NCBI RefSeq assembly: GCF_003075395.1 | Contig: NZ_QDFV01000002.1 | Location: 62,001 to 126,000, forward strand | DNA length: 64,000 bases | Direction: 5' to 3' | Origin: Microbacterium sp. TPD7012 | Lineage (GTDB): Bacteria > Actinomycetota > Actinomycetes > Actinomycetales > Microbacteriaceae | Part shown: one piece after another, positions 32,935 to 41,543 of the stretch | Layout of the letters: each line of letters begins with the position of its first letter | Numbering within the stretch: position 1 is the first letter of the stretch | Notes under the pieces: model-generated | Told to the model about the DNA's origin: nothing | What the model saw: only the letters and a program-made list of their open reading frames with translations | The model's database searches: none | Made by a program: the position numbers and the translations under genes

Positions 32935-34128
32935 ATGACCGACGTCGTTCTCGCCGCTGTGCTGGGCGTGCTCGGCGGGATCGTCCTGACGGTGCTGCTG
33001 CTGCTCGCTCGTCGCCTCGCGCGCGGGGCGGCCGACCTCGGCAGCGACGCCGAGCAGGCGGCGCTCAACGCCCTGCACCATGCGAGCCTCGCCGCCCCGC
33101 ACCTGCGTGCCGGGCTGTCGGCGCCCGACGTCGTGAAGGCGGCGCGGCATCTGCGCGTGCTGCTCGGCAGCGCGGCCGTCGCGATCGTGAGCGCCGACGG
33201 CACCGTGTCGTTCGACGGCCCGTCCGACGGGCTGGAGTCGGCGGCGCTCCGCATCGCGAGGCAGGTCGAGGAGTCGGGCCGTCGGCAGGTCTTCCCGTCG
33301 CCCGGCCCCGACGATGATCTCGAGGCCGTCGGCGCGCCGATCCTCGTCGACGGCCGCGTGATCGGCGTCGTCGTGGCGTTCGCGGCTCCGGCGCGCGCGG
33401 CGCTCGTGCGCGCGGCGGAGGAGGTCGCGGACTGGTGCGCGGCGCAGGTCGAGCTCGGCGGCCTCGACGCCTCGCGCACGCAGCTGGCTGAGGCCGAGCT
33501 GCGGTCGCTGCGCGCGCAGATCTCCCCGCACTTCATCTACAACGCCCTCACCGCCATCGCGTCGTTCGTCCTCACCGACCCCGCCCGCGCCAGGGAGCTG
33601 GTGCTCGAGTTCGCCGACTTCACCCGCTACTCGTTCCGCCGGCAGGGCGAGTTCACCACGCTCGCCGAGGAGCTCGGCAGCATCCACTCGTATCTCGAGC
33701 TCGAACGCGCGCGCTTCGGCGACCGGCTGCGGGTCACCCTGCAGATCGCGCCGGAGACCCTGGCCACGGTCATCCCGTTCCTGTCGGTGCAGCCGCTCGT
33801 CGAGAACGCCGTGCGGCACGGGCTGGAGCCGGGGGAAGGAGGCGGCGAGATCCGCATCCTGTCCCGCGACGACGGCACGCACACCGAGATCGCGGTCGAG
33901 GACGACGGTGTGGGGATGGATCCGGAGGGGCTGCGCACCACGCTCACCGCCGGTGACGACGGCCTGCACGTGGGACTCCGCAACGTCGACACCCGCCTGC
34001 GCCAGCTCTACGGCGCCGAGGGCGGACTGGTCGTCGAGACCAACACCGGCGCCGGTACCCTGGTGCGCATGCGGGTCCCGAAATCCCAGCCGCTGCACGA
34101 TCCGCTGCGCGACCAGGTGAGCCCATGA
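32935..34128 (+). CDS. LytS/YehU-type sensor histidine kinase
   Basis: 397 residues. One N-terminal membrane helix (VVLAAVLGVLGGIVLTVLLL), a GAF-like sensor region (about 60-175), then the His_kinase domain with the phospho-acceptor His in LRSLRAQISPHFIYNAL and an ATP-binding domain (VQPLVENAVRHGL, DDGVGMDP). It lacks the multi-helix 5TM-5TMR LytS sensor of E. coli BtsS/YpdA, so signal detection may be cytoplasmic. It overlaps the regulator gene by ATGA. Confidence 0.92.
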   Translation: MTDVVLAAVLGVLGGIVLTVLLLLARRLARGAADLGSDAEQAALNALHHASLAAPHLRAGLSAPDVVKAARHLRVLLGSAAVAIVSADGTVSFDGPSDGLESAALRIARQVEESGRRQVFPSPGPDDDLEAVGAPILVDGRVIGVVVAFAAPARAALVRAAEEVADWCAAQVELGGLDASRTQLAEAELRSLRAQISPHFIYNALTAIASFVLTDPARARELVLEFADFTRYSFRRQGEFTTLAEELGSIHSYLELERARFGDRLRVTLQIAPETLATVIPFLSVQPLVENAVRHGLEPGEGGGEIRILSRDDGTHTEIAVEDDGVGMDPEGLRTTLTAGDDGLHVGLRNVDTRLRQLYGAEGGLVVETNTGAGTLVRMRVPKSQPLHDPLRDQVSP

Positions 34129-34844
34129 TCGACGTGCTGGTCGCCGACGACGAGAGGCCCGCGCTGGACGAGCTCGTCCACCTGCTGCGCACCGACGATC
34201 GGATCGGCGAGATCCTCACCGCGAGCAGCGGGGCGGATGCTCTGCGGCAGCTCTCCGAGCGGGCCGTGCGGATCGCCTTCCTCGACATCCACATGCCCGG
34301 GCTGACCGGCACCGAGCTCGCGCGGGCGCTGCTCGCCCTCGCCCAGCCGCCGGCCGTCGTGTTCGTCACGGCAGACGATGCCCGCGCCGTCGAGGCCTTC
34401 GAGCTGCGCGCGGCGGACTATCTGCTCAAGCCGGTCCGCGCCGAGCGGCTGCGACAGGCGATCGATCGCGTCATCGAACTGGCCGACACGGCGCGACCGG
34501 GTGACGACGAGATGCTGCCGGTCACGGTCGGCTCGGCGGTGCGCTTCGTGCGCCGGAGCGACGTGCGCTGGGTGCAGGCGCAGGGCGACTACTCGCGGCT
34601 GCACACCGGCGACGGCGCCGGACATCTCGTGCGCATCCCGATCTCGGAGCTGGAGGTGCGGTGGGCGGATGCCGGATTCCTCCGCATCCATCGCTCATCG
34701 CTGGTCCGCACCGCGGCGGTGACCGAGGCGCGCCTGTCCGGTTCGGACCCCGCGGTGTCGATCGGCGAGCTGTCGCTGCCCGTGAGCCGGCGCCTCGTGC
34801 CGGCCGTGCGCGAAGCCCTGGTGCGTGGCGAGGGAATCGGATGA
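34125..34844 (+). CDS. LytTR-type response regulator
   Basis: 239 residues: a receiver domain with acidic pocket (ADDE), phospho-acceptor Asp in FLDIHMPG and Lys in LLKPV, then a C-terminal LytTR DNA-binding domain (RWVQAQGDYSRLHT, FLRIHRSSLV). It should control the flanking transporter genes cstA-ybdD and the DUF485/SSS pair, with which it forms one dense run. LytTR sites are imperfect direct repeats; I did not find a clear pair by eye. Confidence 0.93.
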   Translation: MIDVLVADDERPALDELVHLLRTDDRIGEILTASSGADALRQLSERAVRIAFLDIHMPGLTGTELARALLALAQPPAVVFVTADDARAVEAFELRAADYLLKPVRAERLRQAIDRVIELADTARPGDDEMLPVTVGSAVRFVRRSDVRWVQAQGDYSRLHTGDGAGHLVRIPISELEVRWADAGFLRIHRSSLVRTAAVTEARLSGSDPAVSIGELSLPVSRRLVPAVREALVRGEGIG

Positions 34845-35215
34845 GCGAGATCCCGAAGCGCGTGCGGGTGACGGCCGACCTCCCCGCACGGCGGCCGTCC
34901 ACCTCGACCCGCGGCATCGCCCTGCCCGGTTCACCGGTGGACGAAGCGGATGCCGTGTACGCCAGGGCCCTCATGCGCAGCCAGCTCCGCCTCGCGCTCG
35001 GCACCGTTGCCGGCTTCGTGCTCGTGGTGGTCGCGCTGACTCTGGCGATCGCGCTGATCCCCGAGATCGGCCGGGTCCTCATCTGGGGGCTGCCGCTGTC
35101 GTGGCTGCTGCAGGCCTACGCGTTCTACCCGATCATCCTCGTGTTCGCGGTGCTCTACGTGCGCACCGCCGCCCGCAACGAGCGGCGCTATCGGGCGCTT
35201 CGGGACCGCGAGTGA
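34841..35215 (+). CDS. Small membrane protein, DUF485-like partner of the symporter
   Basis: 124 residues: a cytoplasmic N-terminal half, then two membrane helices (LALGTVAGFVLVVVALTLAI and LLQAYAFYPIILVFAVLYVR) and a basic tail. It overlaps both neighbours (ATGA, GTGA). Position and topology match DUF485 proteins encoded directly before SSS-family acetate/pyruvate symporters, as with Corynebacterium MctC. It is probably an accessory subunit. Confidence 0.8.
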   Translation: MSEIPKRVRVTADLPARRPSTSTRGIALPGSPVDEADAVYARALMRSQLRLALGTVAGFVLVVVALTLAIALIPEIGRVLIWGLPLSWLLQAYAFYPIILVFAVLYVRTAARNERRYRALRDRE

Positions 35216-36669
35216 ACGCGGTCCTCGACCTCGTCGGCGTCGCGCTGGTCATCGTCGCGACGCTGCTCATCGGCGTGTACGGACTGCGGATCTCGCGCAC
35301 CACCGGAGACTTCTTCGTCGCCTCCCGCACGGTTCGGCCGGTCTGGAACGCCTCCGCGATCAGCGGGGAGTACCTGTCGGCCGGCACCTTCCTCGGCCTG
35401 TCGGGGCTCGTGCTGCTCGACGGTGCGAGGGGATTCTGGTTCCCGATCGGCTACGCGGCCGGGTATCTGCTCGTGCTGGCGTTCGTCGCGGCTCCGCTCC
35501 GCCGCAGCGGCGCGTACACGATCCCCGACTTCATCGAGGCGCGGCTGGACTCGGGCGCCGCGCGGCGGGTCACCAGCATCGCGGTGCTCATCATCGGGTG
35601 GCTCTACATCGTGCCGCAGCTGCACGGCGCGGGGATCACCCTGCTCGTGGTCGCCGGTGTGCCGGAATGGGTGGGCGCCGTGACCGTCGCGGTGCTGGTG
35701 GCCGCCGCGGTGGCCGCCGGCGGCATGCGCGCGATCACCTACGTGCAGGCGTTCCAGTACTGGCTCAAGCTCACGGCGCTGCTGGTCCCGGTCGTGTGCA
35801 TCGCCTTCGCGCTGAGCGGCGGACCGCACGACTTCGATCCGGCGCTCGTCTTCCCCGCCGAGGCGGGGCCGTCGGGGTTCGACGCGTACGAGACGGCATC
35901 CCTCCTGCTCGCCCTGCTGCTGGGGACCATGGGGCTCCCGCACGTGCTCGTGCGGTTCTACACGAGTCCGACGGGGGTGTCGGCCCGGCGCACGACCGTC
36001 ATCGTGATCGCCATGGTGAGCGCCTTCTATGCGGTGTCGAGCACCATGGGTCTGCTGGCGCGCATCGCCGCCCCCGACCTCGCCGTGCCCGGCATCGCCG
36101 ACACGGTCGTGCTGCTGCTGCCCTCGCGCGTCTTCCCCGGGGTGTTCGGCGAACTGCTCACCGCGCTCATCGTGGCGGGCGCGTTCGCTGCGTTCCTGGC
36201 GACATCGGCGGGGCTCGTGGTGTCGCTCGCCGGCGTGATCAGCCAGGACGTGTTCTCCGGCTCGGTGCGCTCGTTCCGGCTGTCCGCCGTGCTGTGCGCG
36301 GTCGTGCCGCTCGTGGTGGCGCTGCTCACCGCCCCCGCGGGCCTCGGGTCGAGCGTCGGGGTGGTGTTCGTCGTGGCCGCGTCGACGCTGTCGCCGGTCG
36401 TGCTGCTCGGGGTGTGGTGGCGCGGGCTCACCGCCCGCGGCGCGGTGGCGGGGATGCTGTCGGGCGGGGTCGCGGCGGGGCTCGCGCTGCTGGTGCATGC
36501 CGTGATCGGGGGAGTCGGAGCGGCTGCCCCGTATCTGGCGCAGCCGGCGGCGTGGACGATCCCGCTCGCTGCCGTGGTCACGGTCGTGGTGTCGCTCCTC
36601 GACCCGCGCGGGCCGTCGCCGCGCACCGAGCGCTTCCTCGCGCGGGTGCACACGCCGGAGCCCGGCTGA
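35212..36669 (+). CDS. Sodium:solute symporter (SSS family), MctC/ActP-like monocarboxylate transporter
   Basis: 485 residues with about 13 membrane helices. SSS hallmarks: DFFVASRTVRPVWNASAISG near the N-terminus, SGAYTIPDFIEAR, and GTMGLPHVLVRFYTSP. The GTG start overlaps the DUF485 stop. Relatives take up acetate, pyruvate or propionate with Na+ or H+. With CstA and a LytS/LytTR pair in the same run, pyruvate or acetate is the likely substrate. Confidence 0.9.
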   Translation: MNAVLDLVGVALVIVATLLIGVYGLRISRTTGDFFVASRTVRPVWNASAISGEYLSAGTFLGLSGLVLLDGARGFWFPIGYAAGYLLVLAFVAAPLRRSGAYTIPDFIEARLDSGAARRVTSIAVLIIGWLYIVPQLHGAGITLLVVAGVPEWVGAVTVAVLVAAAVAAGGMRAITYVQAFQYWLKLTALLVPVVCIAFALSGGPHDFDPALVFPAEAGPSGFDAYETASLLLALLLGTMGLPHVLVRFYTSPTGVSARRTTVIVIAMVSAFYAVSSTMGLLARIAAPDLAVPGIADTVVLLLPSRVFPGVFGELLTALIVAGAFAAFLATSAGLVVSLAGVISQDVFSGSVRSFRLSAVLCAVVPLVVALLTAPAGLGSSVGVVFVVAASTLSPVVLLGVWWRGLTARGAVAGMLSGGVAAGLALLVHAVIGGVGAAAPYLAQPAAWTIPLAAVVTVVVSLLDPRGPSPRTERFLARVHTPEPG

Positions 36670-36710
36670 GCCCCGGTTCCTGGGCGAGCGGAGTGAGACG
36701 AACGGCGCCG

Positions 36711-37646
36711 TCAGATCCGGCGGCCGCGCGGCATCAGCCGCACGTCGGGCAGCGGCGGGGCGGGGATGCGCACATCGTGACCATCCACCGCACCGAACCG
36801 CGGCGTCGCGGCGTCGGGGGATGACTCCGCCTCCCACGCCTCGCGGGCCGCGACGATCTCGTCGTGCGTGCGGCCGGCGAAGTTCCACCACATCACGATG
36901 TCGTCCTCGAACGGCTCGCCGCCGAGCAGGAACAGCAGGGAGCCCTCGGTCGATGACACCTCCACCTCATCGCGGGAGTCGCCGAGGTAGAGCAGATCAT
37001 TGCGCTCCATCGGATGCTCGGACACGACAACATCGCCCTCGACGAGCATGAGCGCGTGCTCCCAGTCGGGGCGGAGCGGCAGGCGGACGCGGGAGCCGGG
37101 GGCGAGCACGATCTCGGTGCCGACGATCGGGGTGTGCACGGTCGCCGGCGAGCGGACGCCGGCGAACTCGCCGAGCACGACCGTCGCGGTGGCGTCGGCT
37201 CCGGCATCCGCCGTGAGGGCCACGCCCGGCAACTCGGTGTGCCGCTCGAATCCGGCAGCGCCGTGGCGGGTGGACTCCGGCAGCACGACCCAGAACTGCA
37301 GGGCGTCGAGGGGGATCGGGTCGTCGCCGATCGAGTACTCGGAGTGCGAGATGCCGTTCCCGGCCGTCATCAGGTTCAGCTGGCCGCGGCGCAGGTCGGC
37401 GTCGCTGCCGAGCGAGTCGCGGTGCCGGATCTCGCCGACGAGCGGCCAGGTCACGGTCTGCAGGCCGATGTGCGGATGCGGCTCCACCCGCATCCTCGTG
37501 TCGGCGGGGCCGAACCGGTCGAGGAAGCACCAGGCGCCGATCGTGGGCAGGTTGCGATGCGGAAGCGCGCGCAGCACGCTCATGCCGCGCACCCCGCCGA
37601 GCGGAACCTCGCGCGGTTCCAGGACGAGGCGGCGCTGCCCGATCAT
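36711..37646 (-). CDS. Pirin family protein
   Basis: 311 residues of bicupin fold. The N-terminal metal site is visible: EPHPHIGLQTVTWPL and NGISHSEYS give the His-His-His-Glu set. The family includes quercetinase-like dioxygenases and redox-linked regulators; the role here is unknown. Start overlaps the GNAT stop as ATGA, so the two are coupled. Confidence 0.92.
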   Translation of the reverse strand: MIGQRRLVLEPREVPLGGVRGMSVLRALPHRNLPTIGAWCFLDRFGPADTRMRVEPHPHIGLQTVTWPLVGEIRHRDSLGSDADLRRGQLNLMTAGNGISHSEYSIGDDPIPLDALQFWVVLPESTRHGAAGFERHTELPGVALTADAGADATATVVLGEFAGVRSPATVHTPIVGTEIVLAPGSRVRLPLRPDWEHALMLVEGDVVVSEHPMERNDLLYLGDSRDEVEVSSTEGSLLFLLGGEPFEDDIVMWWNFAGRTHDEIVAAREAWEAESSPDAATPRFGAVDGHDVRIPAPPLPDVRLMPRGRRI

Positions 37647-37975
37647 TCGGACCCCTGAGCCCTCTGGGTCCCTGAGCTTGTCGAAGGGCGGGGCCAGCGG
37701 ATCTCGGCGCCCTCGATCTCATGCGTCTCGAGGTACTTCGCGATGTAGGGGCACAGCGGCACGATCGCCTCGCCGCGACCCGCGGCATCCGTCAGCGCCG
37801 CCGAAGCGAGCTTCCCCGCGAGACCCTGACCCTGGAACTCGTCGTCGATCTCGGTATGGAGGAAGCGGATGGAGCCGGGGCGCAGATCGAACGCGGCGAA
37901 GCCCGCGAGCACGTCGCCCGAGCGGATCTCGTAGCGCGATTCCTCGTCGTTGCGGGTGACGGTGATGTCGGTCAT
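37643..37975 (-). CDS. Small GNAT-like N-acetyltransferase (YjdJ type)
   Basis: 110 residues. FLHTEIDDEFQGQGLAGKLA is the acetyl-CoA-binding segment, with the Q/R-x-x-G-x-G/A motif read as QGQGLA, followed by VPLCPYIAKYLETH. AAGGAG lies 5 nt before the ATG at 37973-37975. The final residues (STSSGTQRAQGSE) are derived from a copy of the dispersed short repeat at 37667-37688. Confidence 0.85.
   Translation of the reverse strand: MTDITVTRNDEESRYEIRSGDVLAGFAAFDLRPGSIRFLHTEIDDEFQGQGLAGKLASAALTDAAGRGEAIVPLCPYIAKYLETHEIEGAEIRWPRPSTSSGTQRAQGSE
37667..37688. repeat. Dispersed 22-bp palindromic repeat at the GNAT gene 3' end
   Basis: GGTCCCTGAGCTTGTCGAAG plus GG; one base different from the copy at 38100-38121. 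Confidence 0.85.
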
Positions 37976-38064
37976 GGGGGCTCCTTCATGCGTCTGCATC
38001 CAACCTACGCCCGGATCTGTGGACAGGCGCCGTCGACGTCGGCGGGGATCGTTACGCTGGAGGG

Positions 38065-40125
38065 ATGCCGCAGACTCCCCGTGACCCGTACGAAGGTTGG
38101 GTCCCTGAGCCTGTCGAAGGGCCTGTCCCTGTCGGGGGATATGGCGACGAGCCCTACGACGACGGCTGGGAGTCGTCCGCTCCGCCCGAGCCGATGGACT
38201 GGGAGCCGCAGGGCGCGGGCTTCGAACCGCCGCTCGACTGGGGTCCCGGGCCGGTCACCAAGGTCGCCCCGGCCGTCCGCAAGGCGACGCCGAGCAGGTA
38301 CCCGACCGCGCGCGAGGCGCTGCACACCGTCTTCGGCTACGACGAGTTCCGCGGCGATCAGGCGGCCATCGTCGAGCAGGTGATCGCGGGCGGCGACGCG
38401 GTCGTGCTGATGCCGACCGGTGGCGGCAAGAGCATCACCTACCAGGTGCCGGCGCTCGTGCGCGAGGGCACGGGTCTCGTCATCAGCCCGCTCATCGCGC
38501 TCATGCACGACCAGGTCGACGCGCTGCGCGCCAACGGCGTCAAGGCCGCGTATCTGAACTCCACCCAGGCCATCGACGAGCGGCGTGAGGTCGAGCGGGC
38601 CTACGTGGCCGGAGAGCTCGACCTCATCTACGTCGCGCCCGAGCGCCTGTCGAGCGCGCAGACCACGGCGCTGCTGCAGCGTGGCACGCTCAGCGTCATC
38701 GCGATCGACGAGGCGCACTGCGTGTCGCAGTGGGGGCACGACTTCCGCCCCGACTACCTCGCCCTGGGTGACCTCGGCGAGCGGTTCCCCGGTGTGCCGC
38801 GCATGGCGCTCACCGCCACGGCGACCGCGGCGACGCACAAGGAGCTCACCGAGCGGCTCCGCCTCGACACGGCGAAGCACTTCGTCGCCAGCTTCGACCG
38901 CCCGAACATCCAGTACCGGATCGTGCCGAAGGTCGATCCGCGCAAGCAGCTCGTCGCGTTCATCCGCTCGCAGACCCCTTCGACAGACGCAGGGACCCCG
39001 CCCGCCGGCATCGTCTACGCGCTCAGCCGCAAGTCGGTCGAGCAGACCGCGACCTACCTGGCCGCCCAGGGGCTCGACGCGCTGCCGTACCACGCGGGTC
39101 TCCCGGCCGAGGTGCGCGCCGCGAACCAGTCGCGCTTCCTCCGGGAAGACGGCGTGGTCATGGTCGCGACCATCGCGTTCGGCATGGGCATCGACAAGCC
39201 CGACGTGCGCTTCGTCGCGCACATCGACCTGCCGAAGTCCGTCGAGGGGTACTACCAGGAGACCGGTCGTGCCGGCCGCGACGGCGAGCCGTCGGTGGCC
39301 TGGATGGCGTACGGCCTCGGCGACGTCGTGCAGCAGCGCCGCATGATCGACCAGAGCCCGGGCGACCGCACCTTCAAGATGCGGCTCGGGCAGCACCTCG
39401 ACGCGATGCTCGCGCTCTGCGAGACGGTCGAGTGCCGTCGCCAGAATCTGCTCGGGTACTTCGGCCAGGAGTCGCAGCCGTGCGGCAACTGCGACACCTG
39501 CCTCGACGACACCGAGACGTTCGACGGTCTCGTCCCGGCGCAGAAGCTGCTCTCGACGATCGTGCGGCTGAAGCGCGAGCGCAACCAGGCGTTCGGCGCC
39601 GGACACCTCGTCGACATCCTGCGCGGAGCCTCGACCGAGCGCATCCGTCAGCAGGGGCACGACAAGCTCGCGACCTACGGCATCGGCGCCGACCTCTCCG
39701 ACCAGGACTGGCGCAGCGTCGTGCGGCAGCTGCTCGCCCGCGGCATCCTCGTCGCACAGGGCGACTACGGCACGCTCGCTCCAGGCGAGGCGGCGGCCGC
39801 CGTGCTCCGCGGCGAGACGCCCGTGCCGCTGCGCAAGGACACGATCGGGCGCCCGACGTCACAGACCCGTGCCCGCAAGGCCAGCGCCGCCGATGCTCTG
39901 GATGCCGGTGACCGCGGCTTGTTCGAGGCCCTGCGGGCCTGGCGCGCCGAGACCGCCCGCGAGCAGGGCGTGCCCGCGTACATCGTGTTCGGCGATGCGA
40001 CGCTGCGCGCTCTGGCCGAGCATCGCCCGGCATCCCTCGGCGATCTCGACGGCATCACGGGTATCGGCGCGAAGAAGCGCGAGGCCTACGGCGAGGGCGT
40101 GCTCGCGGTCATCGCCGCCGCCTGA
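38065..40125 (+). CDS. recQ: ATP-dependent DNA helicase RecQ
   Basis: 686 residues. Walker A PTGGGKSITYQVPA, DEAH-type box IDEAHCVSQWGHDFRPDY, motif V FGMGIDKPDVRFV and motif VI YYQETGRAGRDG define the helicase core. A zinc site (CETVECRRQ, CGNCDTC), the RQC region and a C-terminal HRDC domain (LFEALRAWRAETAREQG to the end) complete a classic RecQ. It acts in recombination repair and fork restart. About 90 acidic, Pro-rich residues precede the core. Two copies of the short dispersed repeat lie within the gene, one at the N-terminus and one between the two RecA domains. Confidence 0.96.
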   Translation: MPQTPRDPYEGWVPEPVEGPVPVGGYGDEPYDDGWESSAPPEPMDWEPQGAGFEPPLDWGPGPVTKVAPAVRKATPSRYPTAREALHTVFGYDEFRGDQAAIVEQVIAGGDAVVLMPTGGGKSITYQVPALVREGTGLVISPLIALMHDQVDALRANGVKAAYLNSTQAIDERREVERAYVAGELDLIYVAPERLSSAQTTALLQRGTLSVIAIDEAHCVSQWGHDFRPDYLALGDLGERFPGVPRMALTATATAATHKELTERLRLDTAKHFVASFDRPNIQYRIVPKVDPRKQLVAFIRSQTPSTDAGTPPAGIVYALSRKSVEQTATYLAAQGLDALPYHAGLPAEVRAANQSRFLREDGVVMVATIAFGMGIDKPDVRFVAHIDLPKSVEGYYQETGRAGRDGEPSVAWMAYGLGDVVQQRRMIDQSPGDRTFKMRLGQHLDAMLALCETVECRRQNLLGYFGQESQPCGNCDTCLDDTETFDGLVPAQKLLSTIVRLKRERNQAFGAGHLVDILRGASTERIRQQGHDKLATYGIGADLSDQDWRSVVRQLLARGILVAQGDYGTLAPGEAAAAVLRGETPVPLRKDTIGRPTSQTRARKASAADALDAGDRGLFEALRAWRAETAREQGVPAYIVFGDATLRALAEHRPASLGDLDGITGIGAKKREAYGEGVLAVIAAA
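38100..38121. repeat. Dispersed 22-bp palindromic repeat, recQ 5' end
   Basis: GGTCCCTGAGCCTGTCGAAG plus GG; in frame, coding VPEPVEG. Confidence 0.85.
38976..38997. repeat. Dispersed 22-bp palindromic repeat, recQ middle
   Basis: The complementary orientation, CCCTTCGACAGACGCAGGGA plus CC, in frame; codes TPSTDAGTP between the two helicase lobes, where a loop can tolerate it. Confidence 0.8.
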
Positions 40126-40137
40126 CCGGCACCTCGG

Positions 40138-41412
40138 TCAGCGCACCGGCAGCACATCGTCCATGTGCGCGCGCAGGTGCGCGGCGACGTCGACGGCGTC
40201 CCGATCGTAGAGCCATTGATACTGCAGGCCGTCCCACATCGCGATGAGCCAGATCGCCTCGCGCGCGGGGTCGCGGTGCGAGGGAAGATCGCCGTCGAGC
40301 TGGGCCAGTCGGAACAGCTCGGTGAAGTAGGCGATCGCGCTCGAGAAGCGCTCGGTGAAGTAGTCGTGGGCCGGATGCGACGCCGGCACCGCCTCGCAGG
40401 AGAGCACGGCGTAGACCTGGATCAGGCCCGGCTCCTCGAGCGCGTTCACGCGGGCGCCGTCTGCGATGCCGCGGAGCAGGTCGCCGGCGCGATCCGAGGT
40501 GCGGATGACGCCCCTCTCCCGGATGGCGCTGTCGCGTTCGGCGAGCACCGCGCTCAGCAGCAGCTCCTTCGAGGGGTAGTGGTGCAGCAGGGTCGACTTC
40601 GAGACCCCGACGGCTTCGGCGATGTCGCGCAGGCTGGTGTCGCCGTAGCCGTCGTGCGAGAAGAGGCGCATGGCGTCGGCGACGATCTGCGTCCGTCGCC
40701 GTCGTCCCACCGCGTAACCCGGATCGACGTCGGCCGGCTTGACGCCGAACGGAGCAGGCAGCGGACCCGACGCCTCGGGTGAAGGTTCTCCGTCGTCGGG
40801 ATCGCGCCATCCGGTCGGCAGCACCCACAGCGCCTCGCGCTCCTCGAGCATCTCGACGACGTCGACCTGGTCGGGCAGGTACTGCGCCAGAAGCTGCAGG
40901 CCGTCCCAGCCGGCGGTGTGGCGCGTGACCTCGCCGTCGACGTCGCGTTCCGGGTCGATGGCGCCGAGATGCTGCGCGTCGGCCAGCACGTCACGGCTGA
41001 GTTCGCGCAGCCGCGCGTAGCGCTCGCGCATCCGCTCGTGGGCGGGGTGTCCGGGTGAGGACGCCTCGCCCGTGAGAGCGGCGAAGAGCTCGAGGTATCC
41101 CTCGGTCCGGGAGTTCCGCTCGGCGAGCCGGGCGAAGATCAGCTCGCCGGGTTCGGATGCCGCGGCGATCGTGCTGAACACGTCCTCGTTCTCGGCCTCG
41201 AACTCGCCGACGACCTCCACGAGCAGCGCGTCTTTGGAGGAGAAGTGCCCGAGCAGGCCGGGATGGCTGACGGATGCCGCCGCCGCGATGTCGCGCAGCG
41301 ACGTGGAGCGGTAGCCGTGGCCGATGAAGAGCTCGCGGGCGGCGGCGATGATCCGCTGCCGCGTCTCCGCGGCGCGCGCGTGCCGTGAGCCCCGGGGCGT
41401 CGTGATCGTCAT
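40138..41412 (-). CDS. Tandem TetR-family regulator (two TetR units in one chain)
   Basis: 424 residues, twice the usual TetR length. Unit 1 has its helix-turn-helix at about residues 15-60 (IIAAARELFIGHGYRSTSLR then DIAAAASVSHPGLLGHF). Unit 2 has another at about 230-280 (IVADAMRLFSHDGYGDTSLR then DIAEAVGVSKSTLLHHYPSK). Each is followed by a ligand domain with a similar ending (ARHTAGWDGLQLL-like; IWLIAMWDGLQYQWL). It is divergent from the MFS/GH3 operon, with two direct-repeat operators between them. It probably represses that operon until a glucoside binds. Confidence 0.9.
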   Translation of the reverse strand: MTITTPRGSRHARAAETRQRIIAAARELFIGHGYRSTSLRDIAAAASVSHPGLLGHFSSKDALLVEVVGEFEAENEDVFSTIAAASEPGELIFARLAERNSRTEGYLELFAALTGEASSPGHPAHERMRERYARLRELSRDVLADAQHLGAIDPERDVDGEVTRHTAGWDGLQLLAQYLPDQVDVVEMLEEREALWVLPTGWRDPDDGEPSPEASGPLPAPFGVKPADVDPGYAVGRRRRTQIVADAMRLFSHDGYGDTSLRDIAEAVGVSKSTLLHHYPSKELLLSAVLAERDSAIRERGVIRTSDRAGDLLRGIADGARVNALEEPGLIQVYAVLSCEAVPASHPAHDYFTERFSSAIAYFTELFRLAQLDGDLPSHRDPAREAIWLIAMWDGLQYQWLYDRDAVDVAAHLRAHMDDVLPVR

Positions 41413-41441
41413 CGCTTCCTCTCCACCACCATCCTCCCTCA

Positions 41442-41482
41442 TTACCGACCGGTCGACATTCACTTACCAAACGGTCGAGATT
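41442..41482. promoter_or_regulatory. Two 19-bp direct-repeat operators for the tandem TetR regulator
   Basis: TTACCGACCGGTCGACATT (41442-41460) and TTACCAAACGGTCGAGATT (41464-41482) share 15 of 19 bases and start 22 bp apart, about two helical turns. The first contains the palindrome CGACCGGTCG. They lie in the divergent gap between the regulator and the MFS gene. Confidence 0.65.
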
Positions 41483-41543
41483 GGTGTATCTTCTTCCCAG
41501 AGCCGCCTCGCCCGAAGACGTGCGGCGCATCGAAAGGACTGTC

